A stretch of 5,086 nucleotides of DNA from the NCBI GenBank assembly GCA_030635045.1, contig DAOVZP010000156.1, positions 1-5,086 of the forward strand, written 5' to 3'. Below, in pieces: positions 1 to 5,086 of this stretch. The notes beneath the pieces were generated by a model. The model was not told the DNA's origin. It saw nothing but the letters and a program-made list of their open reading frames with translations, and did no database searches. Position 1 is the first letter of the stretch, and each line of letters starts with the position of its first letter. This stretch comes from Bacteroidota bacterium. GTDB taxonomy: Bacteria; Bacteroidota; Bacteroidia; Bacteroidales; B18-G4. The translations under genes were made by a program, and so were the position numbers.

Positions 1-580
1 AAGTAGCAATGGCCCTTCTGATGGCATCACACACTGCCCTGGAACTGATGGTTGATGCTGTGATGGCATCGACCTGGCCACCATCTTTAGTAACATAAAG
101 ACTGAATTTGGCGGGATCTTTCCCGGCAAACTGCCCATTGAATTTTTCGCGTGTCATCTTGGTTCCCAATCCGGGTGTTTCCTTTTGCTGGGTAACGACC
201 GTACTATCGATGATCCCGTCCGGCAGAAAGCCCACCATGATCTGGATCTGTGTGGGATCATAGCCCTGGTTAGAGAATGTCGACACGGCTACACCAACTA
301 ATTTCCCGTTCTCAAAAGCCTGATGAAACTCCAGTGAATCCTGGTCTCCATTACCTGGGGTAAGCTCAGGGTTGGCAGGTATCTGCACCTTGAAGCTGTT
401 CAGGGAATCGAATGTGGGCAAAACAAGTTTGATGGCCCTTTCGCGTGCCGCCTTTTTAGCTGCTGCGATTGGCTCCAGGGTCAGGTTATATATCGAACCC
501 AGCGCCAGGGAGGCCACCACGGTGATGATCGTCAGCGTCAGCACCATGTTGATAAAGGATGATTTAACTTTCTTGGCCAT
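1..580 (-). CDS. rnfG: RnfG, FMN-carrying subunit of the Rnf complex (3' end cut by window edge)
   Basis: This is the periplasm-facing flavoprotein subunit of the Rnf ferredoxin:NAD+ oxidoreductase, which passes electrons through an FMN covalently bound to a threonine. I read 193 codons from the ATG at 580-578 without a stop; the family is usually about 200 residues, so probably only a short C-terminal piece is missing. A single membrane helix spans about residues 9-30, followed by a soluble domain with the family motif ETPGLGTK (134-141). The flavinylation region reads D171-A-I-T174-A-S-T177-I-S, so T177 is the expected FMN attachment residue, but the usual glycine of S/T-G-A-T is alanine here. 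The start is chosen because the membrane anchor follows directly. The gene begins 28 bases after rnfD with no Shine-Dalgarno, only an AT-rich leader. It must be co-transcribed with rnfBCD; rnfE and rnfA are expected beyond the left edge. Confidence 0.93.
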   Translation of the reverse strand, partial: MAKKVKSSFINMVLTLTIITVVASLALGSIYNLTLEPIAAAKKAARERAIKLVLPTFDSLNSFKVQIPANPELTPGNGDQDSLEFHQAFENGKLVGVAVSTFSNQGYDPTQIQIMVGFLPDGIIDSTVVTQQKETPGLGTKMTREKFNGQFAGKDPAKFSLYVTKDGGQVDAITASTISSRAVCDAIRRAIAT

Positions 581-608
581 TTATCTATATTATTATCTAT
601 TGTACAAT
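581..608 (-). other. AT-rich rnfD-rnfG spacer with 8-bp direct repeat and palindrome
   Basis: The 28-base gap between the rnfD stop and the rnfG start has no Shine-Dalgarno. It holds a perfect 8-bp direct repeat (TTATCTAT on the plus strand at 581-588 and 593-600) and a perfect 10-bp palindrome, ATTGTACAAT, at 599-608. Read on the coding strand, the A/T-rich repeats sit directly before the ATG, where many Bacteroidota genes have an A-rich translation leader instead of a Shine-Dalgarno. That role is inferred; at this length and composition such repeats could also be chance. Confidence 0.4.
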
Positions 609-1613
609 TTAAGCTGCCTTGATAGTTTCACCAAAAAGTTTTGGCTTAAGCCATCGGTTAAGTAGTGGTGTAAAGGCGTTCATGATCAGGATGGCAAATG
701 AAACCCCTTCGGGGTACGCTCCCCATATCCTGATCAATATTGTGATCACCCCGCAGCCGATCCCAAACACGATCTGCCCCCAGGGGCTGATGGGTGAAGA
801 TACCATATCTGTTGCCATGAAAAAGGCGCCCAGTATCAAACCACCTGTTAACAGATGAAATAACGGGTCGACATACATATCCGGATCAATCAGCCAGAGA
901 ATGCCCGTAAAGACAACCACTGATCCGATATATGCAAAAGGTATCTGCCATGTAATGACTTTCTTTATCAGCATATAGATCGCTCCGAGCAGGAGTGCCA
1001 CGACAGAAACCTCACCCAGCGATCCTCCGATAAATCCTATAAAGTCCATCATCAGGTCGGGCATCTTACTCATAAGTTCAGGCACTGTGCTGTTCTTGAG
1101 GCCTTCTTTCAGGAATCCCAGTGGCGTTGCCCCACCCATGGCATCAGGCTGGGACGCCATACTGCCAAAAAGCATTTTGGGCTCCGGCCAGCTAGTCATC
1201 TGCACCGGAAACGAGATCAGCAGGAATATACGGCCAACAAGTGCCGGGTTGAATGGATTTTTTCCAAGCCCGCCAAAGGACATCTTTGCCATCCCGATGG
1301 CGACAAAGGCGCCAACTATGATTATCCAGGTCGGCAGGTTGCTTGGCACATTGAAAGCCAGCAATATACCTGTGATCAAAGCGGATCCGTCAAAAATGGT
1401 GACAGGACCCTTGATCAGATATTTCTGGATCAGCCATTCGAAGAAAAGGCACGACAATGAAGAGATGACGAGCACCCGCAAAGCATCGAGTCCGAAAAAA
1501 TATACGGACACCAGCATGGCAGGCACCATGGCGATCACCACAGTGTACATGATCTTCTTAACGGATGAGTCTCCGTGAACATGGGGAGACCCGGAAACAG
1601 TTAACATGCTCAT
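609..1613 (-). CDS. rnfD: RnfD, integral-membrane flavoprotein subunit of the Rnf complex
   Basis: This 334-residue membrane protein is the RnfD/NqrB-family subunit, which carries covalent FMN and helps form the ion-translocating core. The sequence is dominated by hydrophobic segments, roughly nine or ten helices (for example about 21-41, 70-90, 94-112, 120-137, 203-217, 222-242, 250-269 and 278-297). The flavinylation motif is intact: D157-A-M-G-G161-A-T163-P, so T163 is the likely FMN threonine. Other family signatures are DGSALITGILLAF (75-87), GLGKNPFNPALVGR (115-128), GAFFMATDMVSSP (262-274) and the YPEG...FAILIMN stretch (300-312). Length is normal for the family. The ATG lies 3 bases after the rnfC stop, and an AGAGGA at 1626-1631, inside the end of rnfC, lies 12 bases upstream of it, which suggests translational coupling. 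A second ATG two codons later is possible, but the first is the better choice. Confidence 0.97.
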   Translation of the reverse strand: MSMLTVSGSPHVHGDSSVKKIMYTVVIAMVPAMLVSVYFFGLDALRVLVISSLSCLFFEWLIQKYLIKGPVTIFDGSALITGILLAFNVPSNLPTWIIIVGAFVAIGMAKMSFGGLGKNPFNPALVGRIFLLISFPVQMTSWPEPKMLFGSMASQPDAMGGATPLGFLKEGLKNSTVPELMSKMPDLMMDFIGFIGGSLGEVSVVALLLGAIYMLIKKVITWQIPFAYIGSVVVFTGILWLIDPDMYVDPLFHLLTGGLILGAFFMATDMVSSPISPWGQIVFGIGCGVITILIRIWGAYPEGVSFAILIMNAFTPLLNRWLKPKLFGETIKAA

Positions 1614-1616
1614 ATT

Positions 1617-2957
1617 TTATTTTTTTCCTCTGTTTCTGATTATTTGTCCCACCTTGCTCTTGCCTAGCCTGATATAATCAAGCAAAGGCCTTCCCGACGG
1701 GCAGGTGTAATGGCATGAGCCACATTCTATGCAGTCCATCACATTTTCCTGTTCTGATTCTTCCCACATTTCCATCTCTGCCAGCTGTGCAAGCAGCACC
1801 GCTTCAAGGCCCATAGGGCATACCGATACACAGCGTGCGCAGCGGATACAATTTTTTACGTCTACCCTTTTCGATTCGCTTTCACGAAGGATGAGGATGC
1901 CTGAAGAACCTTTAACTACCGGTGTATCCATTGACAACAGTGCCTTGCCCATCATGGGGCCACCACCGATCATCTTACCTGAATCTTCGGGCAGCCCACC
2001 GGCTTTTTCGATAAGCTCTCTTATGGGAGTACCTATCCGGACCATGAAATTCCCGGGTTTTGCAACAGATTTTCCGGTGATGGTAACTACGCGCTCGATC
2101 AGGGGTTTGTTCTTTTGAACTGCTTGGTAAACAGCAAAGGCTGTACCTACATTGTTAACGACAGCACCCACCTCGATAGGAAGTTTTCCGGAAGGTACTT
2201 CGCGCCTGATCGTAGCCTTGATAAGCTGTTTTTCACCACCCTGGGGATATTTTACCTTGAGCGGACAAACCTCAATACCTTTAAATTTACCGGCCAGTTC
2301 AGTCATGTTTTTGATGGCGTCGGGTTTGTTATTCTCAATCCCGATGATGGCCCTTTCAACGCCCAGGCCTTTCATAAGGATAGTAGTGCCAACCAGTATC
2401 TCGTCGCCCTTCTCTATCATCAGCCTGTGGTCGGCAGTGAGATAAGGCTCACATTCAACCCCATTGATGATAAGCACATCAGCAGTCTTCCCTTCGGGAA
2501 CCATCAATTTTACATGAGAGGGAAAGGTTGCACCACCGAGGCCAACGATGCCCAGCTGATGGATCTTCTCTACGATCTCTTTCTGGCTAAGCTTGATTTC
2601 TTTCACCAGCGTATCAGTGCGGTCGATACCATCTACCCATTCATCTCCGTCAACGTTAACCACCACTGCAGGGCGCCTGTAGCCTGATGGATCCATTACA
2701 TTGTCGATCTTCAGGACCTTACCTGACACCGGCGAATGCACGTTGGATGAAATAAAAGCTTCACCCTTTGCAAGCAATTGGCCAACCTTGATCACATCAC
2801 CCTTTTGTACCTGCGCCACCCCCGGCGCACCGAGGTTCTGGTTCAGTGGAATGAATGCCTGCTTGGGCAGCGGCAATACCTCTATGGCCTGATCGGCTGA
2901 GAGTTTGTTCTCCGGAGGGTGAACACCGCCTAATGAAAAAGTCTTTAAGATACCCAT
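1617..2957 (-). CDS. rnfC: RnfC, NAD(H)/FMN and iron-sulfur subunit of the Rnf complex
   Basis: This peripheral cytoplasmic subunit exchanges electrons with NAD+/NADH and resembles the flavoprotein subunit NuoF of complex I. From the chosen start it has 446 residues. The N-terminal RnfC domain opens with GGVHPPE (10-16). The glycine-rich FMN/NADH site is GLGGATFP (139-146), followed by NGVECEPY (165-172). A predicted SLBB-type segment lies at about 288-345 and includes IGGGPMMGKAL (330-340). Two [4Fe-4S] motifs follow: C370-x2-C373-x2-C376-x3-C380-P and C409-x2-C412-x2-C415-x3-C419-P. The frame stays open upstream to an ATG at 3011, which would add 18 residues and overlap rnfB. I prefer the ATG at 2955-2957 because it places the GGVHPPE motif at its usual distance from the N-terminus and leaves a 25-base gap after rnfB. 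No clear Shine-Dalgarno precedes it. The C-terminus is basic (RNRGKK). Confidence 0.97.
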   Translation of the reverse strand: MGILKTFSLGGVHPPENKLSADQAIEVLPLPKQAFIPLNQNLGAPGVAQVQKGDVIKVGQLLAKGEAFISSNVHSPVSGKVLKIDNVMDPSGYRRPAVVVNVDGDEWVDGIDRTDTLVKEIKLSQKEIVEKIHQLGIVGLGGATFPSHVKLMVPEGKTADVLIINGVECEPYLTADHRLMIEKGDEILVGTTILMKGLGVERAIIGIENNKPDAIKNMTELAGKFKGIEVCPLKVKYPQGGEKQLIKATIRREVPSGKLPIEVGAVVNNVGTAFAVYQAVQKNKPLIERVVTITGKSVAKPGNFMVRIGTPIRELIEKAGGLPEDSGKMIGGGPMMGKALLSMDTPVVKGSSGILILRESESKRVDVKNCIRCARCVSVCPMGLEAVLLAQLAEMEMWEESEQENVMDCIECGSCHYTCPSGRPLLDYIRLGKSKVGQIIRNRGKK

Positions 2958-2982
2958 TCTATATTGCGATATTAATTGAATA

Positions 2983-3942
2983 CTATGCTTGCTGGTTACC
3001 GGGCTTTGCATCCTCAGGCGGAACTCCGCCCTTGTCTGTCTCTTCTTTGGAGGCCGGGAGTTCCGGTTTCTCTTCTTTCACTGCTGCTTCCGGTTTGACA
3101 GGTTTTTCTTTTTTCGGAGGAAAGTGAAGCTCGTGGATGGCATTTGTCGGACAAACAGGTACACATTTCCGGCAGAGCTTACATTTCTCATAGTCAATAT
3201 ATGCCAGGTTGTTTATGATGGTAATGGCATCGAACTTACATTCCTTTTCACACAGGCCACAACCAATACAGGCCACAGCACAGTTTTTCTTTGCCGGGCC
3301 TCCCCTTTCCTTATTTACACAGCTTACGAAGATCCTTTTGTCTTTCGGCCCCTTGAAACGAAGTTCAATGATATCCCTCGGGCAGGCTTTAACACATGCT
3401 CCGCAGGCCACACATTTATCGTTTACAACAGGGAGCCCTGTCACAGGATCCATATGGATAGCATCAAACTGGCAGGCAGCCACACAATCGCCAAGGCCCA
3501 GGCAGCCATATTGACATCCACCTTCCCCTGAATAGAGGTTATGTGCAAATGCACAGGTGGCAGGACCGTCATACTCTACCTTCTGGGGGGAGTTTTCCCT
3601 GGATCCATTACAGCGTATCACAGCGATCAATGGCTTCGACTCCTCTACCTCGAGGCCAAGGATAGCTGCTACAGTGGTCATCACATCATTTCCGCCCACC
3701 GGGCAGTTAAGTCCTTCAATATGCTTGCTCTCATTTGCTGATTTTACGGTTGCCTCCGCAAAGTTACGGCAACCCGGGAATCCACACCCACCACAGTTTG
3801 CAGCGGGCAAAGCTTCCTCTACCTCATCGATCTTGGGGTCTTCAATGACCTTAAACTTCTGGGCAACAAAATAAAGGATAACGGCTGCAGCAATTCCAAT
3901 GGCTCCAAGTGAAATCACCGAAAAAATCATTACATCATTCAC
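2983..3942 (-). CDS. rnfB: RnfB, multi-cluster ferredoxin-like subunit of the Rnf complex
   Basis: This membrane-anchored subunit is the likely entry point for electrons from reduced ferredoxin. It has 319 residues, the long form typical of anaerobes rather than the roughly 190-residue form of E. coli. A membrane helix lies at about 5-26. A four-cysteine cluster domain follows (C50-x2-C53-x4-C58 and C80). The next cysteines are C143, C147, C153 and C157, then C177-x2-C180-x2-C183-x3-C187-P, then C225-x2-C228-x2-C231-x3-C235, and finally C254-x2-C257-x2-C260-x3-C264-P, enough for about five [4Fe-4S] clusters. Further cysteines stand at 111, 130, 208 and 221. From about 276 to the end the protein is a Lys/Glu/Pro-rich, probably disordered tail. 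Translation starts at GTG: a GAGGAG Shine-Dalgarno at 3949-3954 lies 6 bases upstream, whereas the in-frame ATG four codons later would be too far away. It is the first gene of the operon in this window. Confidence 0.97.
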   Translation of the reverse strand: MNDVMIFSVISLGAIGIAAAVILYFVAQKFKVIEDPKIDEVEEALPAANCGGCGFPGCRNFAEATVKSANESKHIEGLNCPVGGNDVMTTVAAILGLEVEESKPLIAVIRCNGSRENSPQKVEYDGPATCAFAHNLYSGEGGCQYGCLGLGDCVAACQFDAIHMDPVTGLPVVNDKCVACGACVKACPRDIIELRFKGPKDKRIFVSCVNKERGGPAKKNCAVACIGCGLCEKECKFDAITIINNLAYIDYEKCKLCRKCVPVCPTNAIHELHFPPKKEKPVKPEAAVKEEKPELPASKEETDKGGVPPEDAKPGNQQA

Positions 3943-3948
3943 GTTTTG

Positions 3949-3954
3949 CTCCTC
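3949..3954 (-). promoter_or_regulatory. Shine-Dalgarno GAGGAG that fixes the rnfB GTG start
   Basis: On the minus strand GAGGAG is followed by a 6-base spacer and then GTG at 3942-3940. This is the strongest ribosome binding site in the window. The spacing is optimal for the GTG and 18 bases for the in-frame ATG at 3930, so it decides the start. The other rnf genes have weak or no Shine-Dalgarno, so rnfB may be the main independent entry point for ribosomes on this transcript. Confidence 0.8.
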
Positions 3955-3959
3955 TTTAT

Positions 3960-3980
3960 ATGGCTTACAGAGTAAGCCAT
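3960..3980 (-). promoter_or_regulatory. Perfect 9-bp stem-loop in the rnfB leader
   Basis: ATGGCTTAC (3960-3968) and GTAAGCCAT (3972-3980) form a perfect 9-bp stem with a 3-base loop. It ends 5 bases upstream of the GAGGAG Shine-Dalgarno and 17 bases upstream of the rnfB GTG. In the minus-strand transcript it is not followed by a T-run, so it is not a terminator in that direction. On the plus strand it is followed by TTTGTTTAAT, weakly terminator-like, but no plus-strand gene is present to need it. A role in leader stability, protein binding or translation control of rnfB is inference. Confidence 0.55.
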
Positions 3981-4002
3981 TTGTTTAATAATTCACAAAG
4001 GG

Positions 4003-4010
4003 CAAAAATA
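4003..4010 (-). promoter_or_regulatory. Possible Bacteroidota-type -7 promoter element for the rnf operon
   Basis: On the minus strand 4010-4003 reads TATTTTTG, which matches the TAnnTTTG -7 consensus described for the primary sigma factor of Bacteroidota. It would put the transcript start some 50 bases upstream of the rnfB GTG, with the leader hairpin inside the 5' UTR. I see no good TTTG -33 element at the expected 19-21-base distance, and the region is AT-rich, so a chance match is quite possible. Confidence 0.3.
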
Positions 4011-4035
4011 TAAACATTAGAGCAACTGATTGGTG

Positions 4036-4055
4036 ATTTAGAACAAATTCTAAAT
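4036..4055. repeat. 8-bp palindrome ATTTAGAA-N4-TTCTAAAT upstream of rnfB
   Basis: A perfect 8-bp inverted repeat with a 4-base spacer, centred about 105 bases upstream of the rnfB start. It lies just upstream of the putative -7 element, a position suited to an operator or activator site. A closely related dyad lies at 4157-4173. I do not recognise the motif as the site of a specific regulator. Confidence 0.5.
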
Positions 4056-4156
4056 AAGCATAACACCCTATTAAACAATAACTTACAAGTATGTCGATAA
4101 AAGCATTCAAAGCCATCATCCCTGAAAGCCTTATCGTACAAGCAGTTCGGGATTTG

Positions 4157-4173
4157 TTTAGAATTTCTCTAAA
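4157..4173. repeat. Second, related palindrome TTTAGA-N5-TCTAAA
   Basis: TTTAGA (4157-4162) and TCTAAA (4168-4173) form a 6-bp dyad with a 5-base spacer. The reverse complement of 4152-4174 aligns with 4036-4058 with about 19 of 22 positions matching and one gap. The two sites are thus copies of one motif, about 120 bases apart, and can also be read as imperfect terminal inverted repeats of the segment 4036-4174. They could be paired regulator sites or the ends of a small decayed element; the sequence does not decide. Confidence 0.45.
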
Positions 4174-4185
4174 TTGAACTTTCGG

Positions 4186-4220
4186 CACTTTAGTCGCCTT
4201 GGCTCACTTCAGTCACTTCA
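4186..4220. repeat. Degenerate 9-10 bp tandem repeat overlapping the trmO stop
   Basis: On the plus strand four successive units read CACTTTAGT, CGCCTTGGCT, CACTTCAGT and CACTTCA. The array runs into the 3' end of the trmO frame, so the TGA stop (4215-4213) and the last one or two codons are made of repeat sequence. Short repeats of an AAGTGACT-like unit are familiar to me from intergenic DNA of Bacteroidota, but I cannot verify that here. No hairpin or T-run makes this a convincing terminator. Confidence 0.5.
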
Positions 4221-4698
4221 TAAACCTCTCGTCAGCTTTGGTTTCTGAAAGTTTATGAATATTTTTCTCCAGCCATCCTATTTTCTCTACTTTTCTTACA
4301 TCAAATTCCGGCACATAAGGTTTTATATCTAAAAGAGGAGTGCCATCCACAATGTCTAAATCCCGGATAAATAATATATTCTCTTCAATTCTGACAAGAC
4401 GCACTACTGACATGCCAATTGGATTTGGTCTGCCGGGACCTCGAATTGCAAAGACTCCATGCATTTCGCTATCCAAATACGGCCTCACCATTAAGGGTGC
4501 TACCCTGGATAAATGAAAGTGATATATCAAGATAATGTGAGAAAAGCCTTCCAAATCTTTTAAGCCCCCGGCATATTCTGAAAACAGCTCAACTGTTCCA
4601 TCAACATTGTTAGCAACTGCAGCCTGTATAGGTACTCCTTCAGGTTCTTTAAATGGAGAATGAACGACCCCGATTGGCTTATACGTTATCTCAGTCAT
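4213..4698 (-). CDS. TrmO/TsaA-family SAM-dependent tRNA methyltransferase, short form
   Basis: The protein belongs to the TsaA-like (UPF0066, TrmO) family. E. coli TrmO methylates N6-threonylcarbamoyladenosine at position 37 of certain tRNAs using S-adenosylmethionine. This one has 161 residues, covering only the beta-barrel SAM-binding domain and lacking the extra C-terminal domain of the roughly 235-residue E. coli enzyme. The family opening YKPIGVVHSPF lies at 6-16, the signature R86-G-P-G-R90-P-N-P-I-G95 is complete, and DGTPLLDIKPYVPEFD (118-133) matches the second conserved block. Family membership is secure; the tRNA substrate is inferred, and short relatives may have another target. 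No strong Shine-Dalgarno precedes the ATG. In lines I counted, GC is about 40%, against roughly 50-57% in the rnf genes, so the gene may have another history. It is 270 bases from rnfB and is probably a separate transcription unit. Confidence 0.9.
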   Translation of the reverse strand: MTEITYKPIGVVHSPFKEPEGVPIQAAVANNVDGTVELFSEYAGGLKDLEGFSHIILIYHFHLSRVAPLMVRPYLDSEMHGVFAIRGPGRPNPIGMSVVRLVRIEENILFIRDLDIVDGTPLLDIKPYVPEFDVRKVEKIGWLEKNIHKLSETKADERFMK

Positions 4699-4764
4699 AA
4701 TTTCATCTCTTTATATAGGATTTCCCATGATGTTCAGCCGACATGAGCTTTGCCGCTACTTATG

Positions 4765-4790
4765 TTTCTTATCCCTATAAAGATAAGAAA
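4765..4790. repeat. 9-bp stem-loop upstream of trmO
   Basis: TTTCTTATC (4765-4773) and GATAAGAAA (4782-4790) are perfect inverted repeats with an 8-base loop, about 70-90 bases upstream of the trmO start. It has no T-run after the stem in either direction, so it is not a standard terminator. The minus strand over the loop reads TATCTTTA, close to but not matching a TAnnTTTG promoter element. Function unknown. Confidence 0.4.
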
Positions 4791-4855
4791 ACCTTAGATA
4801 TGAATGCGGAGGATTTTTGAAAATACATGGAATACTGGCGGGACTCCGGGCCACA

Positions 4856-4921
4856 GAAATCAGATATCAGAAATCTGAAATCTGAATTAATTCTGAATTC
4901 AAAGTTCTGATATCTGATTTC
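4856..4921. repeat. Long inverted repeat with TCTGA-rich core
   Basis: The arms 4856-4872 and 4905-4921 are perfectly complementary over 17 bp (AAATCAGATATCAGAA in the left arm plus a G-C pair). The 32-base centre is built of further TCTGAA units and contains the perfect 10-bp palindrome GAATTAATTC at 4884-4893. Outside the arms, GGGACTC (4840-4846) can pair with GAGTTCCC (4923-4930) with one bulged T, so the whole structure could reach from 4840 to 4930. In the minus direction it begins 9 bases after the stop of the T9SS cargo gene. It could therefore act as a 3' structure for that transcript, but there is no T-run. A dispersed palindromic repeat is the other reading. Confidence 0.7.
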
Positions 4922-4929
4922 CGAGTTCC

Positions 4930-5086
4930 CTAGTATTTAACCAGCTTAACGGTCTTAACAAAGCTGTCGTTACGAACCTGCAGATAGTAAATACCCGGGC
5001 TGAAATAGCTCATGTCGATGGTGTTGCTGTATTCTCCGCTGAATTTTTCAATATGATAACGGAATATTGTCTGTCCCTGACTGTTG
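4930..5086 (-). CDS. C-terminal end of a T9SS cargo protein (type A sorting domain), 5' part outside window
   Basis: Only the last 51 codons and the TAG stop are present. The translation ends in PGIYYLQVRNDSFVKTVKLV followed by KY. This is the characteristic end of the type IX secretion system C-terminal sorting domain: a beta-sandwich with a GxYxLxV strand, a short turn and a final K-rich strand (xKTxKLVKY). Such domains direct proteins across the outer membrane of Bacteroidota and are then usually cleaved, leaving the cargo on the surface or free outside. The cargo part lies beyond the right edge, so its activity cannot be told. The preceding segment (GEYSNTIDMSYFSPGIYYL) matches the usual 'structure-DLS-x-GxY' arrangement. 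There is no link in function to the rnf genes; the long inverted repeat lies right behind its stop. Confidence 0.85.
   Translation of the reverse strand, partial: NSQGQTIFRYHIEKFSGEYSNTIDMSYFSPGIYYLQVRNDSFVKTVKLVKY

Noticed and set aside
1087..1578. Long plus-strand frames opposite rnfD, rnfC and rnfB
   Set aside because: They are antisense shadows of well-conserved genes, with no ribosome binding sites and no family resemblance.
2955..3011. Upstream ATG that would extend RnfC by 18 residues and overlap rnfB
   Set aside because: The extension lies before the conserved N-terminal GGVHPPE motif at an unusual distance and overlaps rnfB; the ATG at 2957 fits the family better.
3960..3990. Plus-strand intrinsic terminator (stem followed by TTTGTTTAAT)
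   Set aside because: No plus-strand gene ends nearby and the T-run is interrupted; the structure is better explained as part of the rnfB leader.
4091..4177. Plus-strand 28-codon frame beginning MSIKAFKAIIPESLIVQA
   Set aside because: The translation looks mildly protein-like, but it is very short, has no Shine-Dalgarno and ends within the second dyad. I cannot tell a gene relic from chance.
3985..4188. 67-residue minus-strand reading frame between trmO and rnfB
   Set aside because: It has no ribosome binding site and no recognisable domain, and it runs through both dyads; it is more likely non-coding intergenic DNA.
4743..4820. Plus-strand 25-codon frame MSFAATYVSYPYKDKKTLDM...
   Set aside because: It has no ribosome binding site or known family, and part of it is the 9-bp hairpin at 4765-4790. 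It could be a remnant, but the evidence is too thin to annotate.

Overview
The window looks like chromosomal DNA of an anaerobic member of the Bacteroidota, probably Bacteroidales-like. Three things point there: the gene order rnfB-rnfC-rnfD-rnfG, a long multi-cluster RnfB with a Lys/Glu/Pro-rich tail, and a type IX secretion (T9SS) C-terminal sorting domain at the right edge. Shine-Dalgarno sequences are also absent before some genes, as is common in that phylum. All genes that I can support lie on the minus strand, so transcription runs from right to left.

Layout from right to left (5' to 3' of the genes). At 4930-5086 is the last 51 residues of a T9SS cargo protein. Positions 4699-4929 are intergenic and hold a long inverted repeat (4856-4921) and a smaller hairpin. 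A short-form TrmO/TsaA-family tRNA methyltransferase gene fills 4213-4698. It looks clearly more AT-rich than the rnf genes, and its stop codon lies inside a degenerate 9-10 bp tandem repeat. Positions 3943-4212 form an AT-rich intergenic stretch with two related palindromes, a leader hairpin and a good Shine-Dalgarno. The rnf operon then occupies 3942 down to the left edge: rnfB (GTG start), rnfC, rnfD and an rnfG that lacks only its 3' end. rnfE and rnfA are expected beyond the left edge.

The rnf genes encode most of the Rnf complex, a membrane ferredoxin:NAD+ oxidoreductase that couples electron flow to Na+ or H+ transport. RnfB takes electrons from ferredoxin through its iron-sulfur clusters, RnfD and RnfG carry covalently bound FMN, and RnfC holds the NAD(H)/FMN site and two [4Fe-4S] clusters. 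The four reading frames are tightly packed (gaps of 25, 3 and 28 bases), which indicates a single transcript.

I found no clearly new system. The most notable points are a non-canonical flavinylation motif in RnfG (T-A-S-T instead of S/T-G-A-T), the dyad-rich region ahead of rnfB with a perfect 9-bp leader hairpin next to the ribosome binding site, and the repeat sequences flanking trmO.
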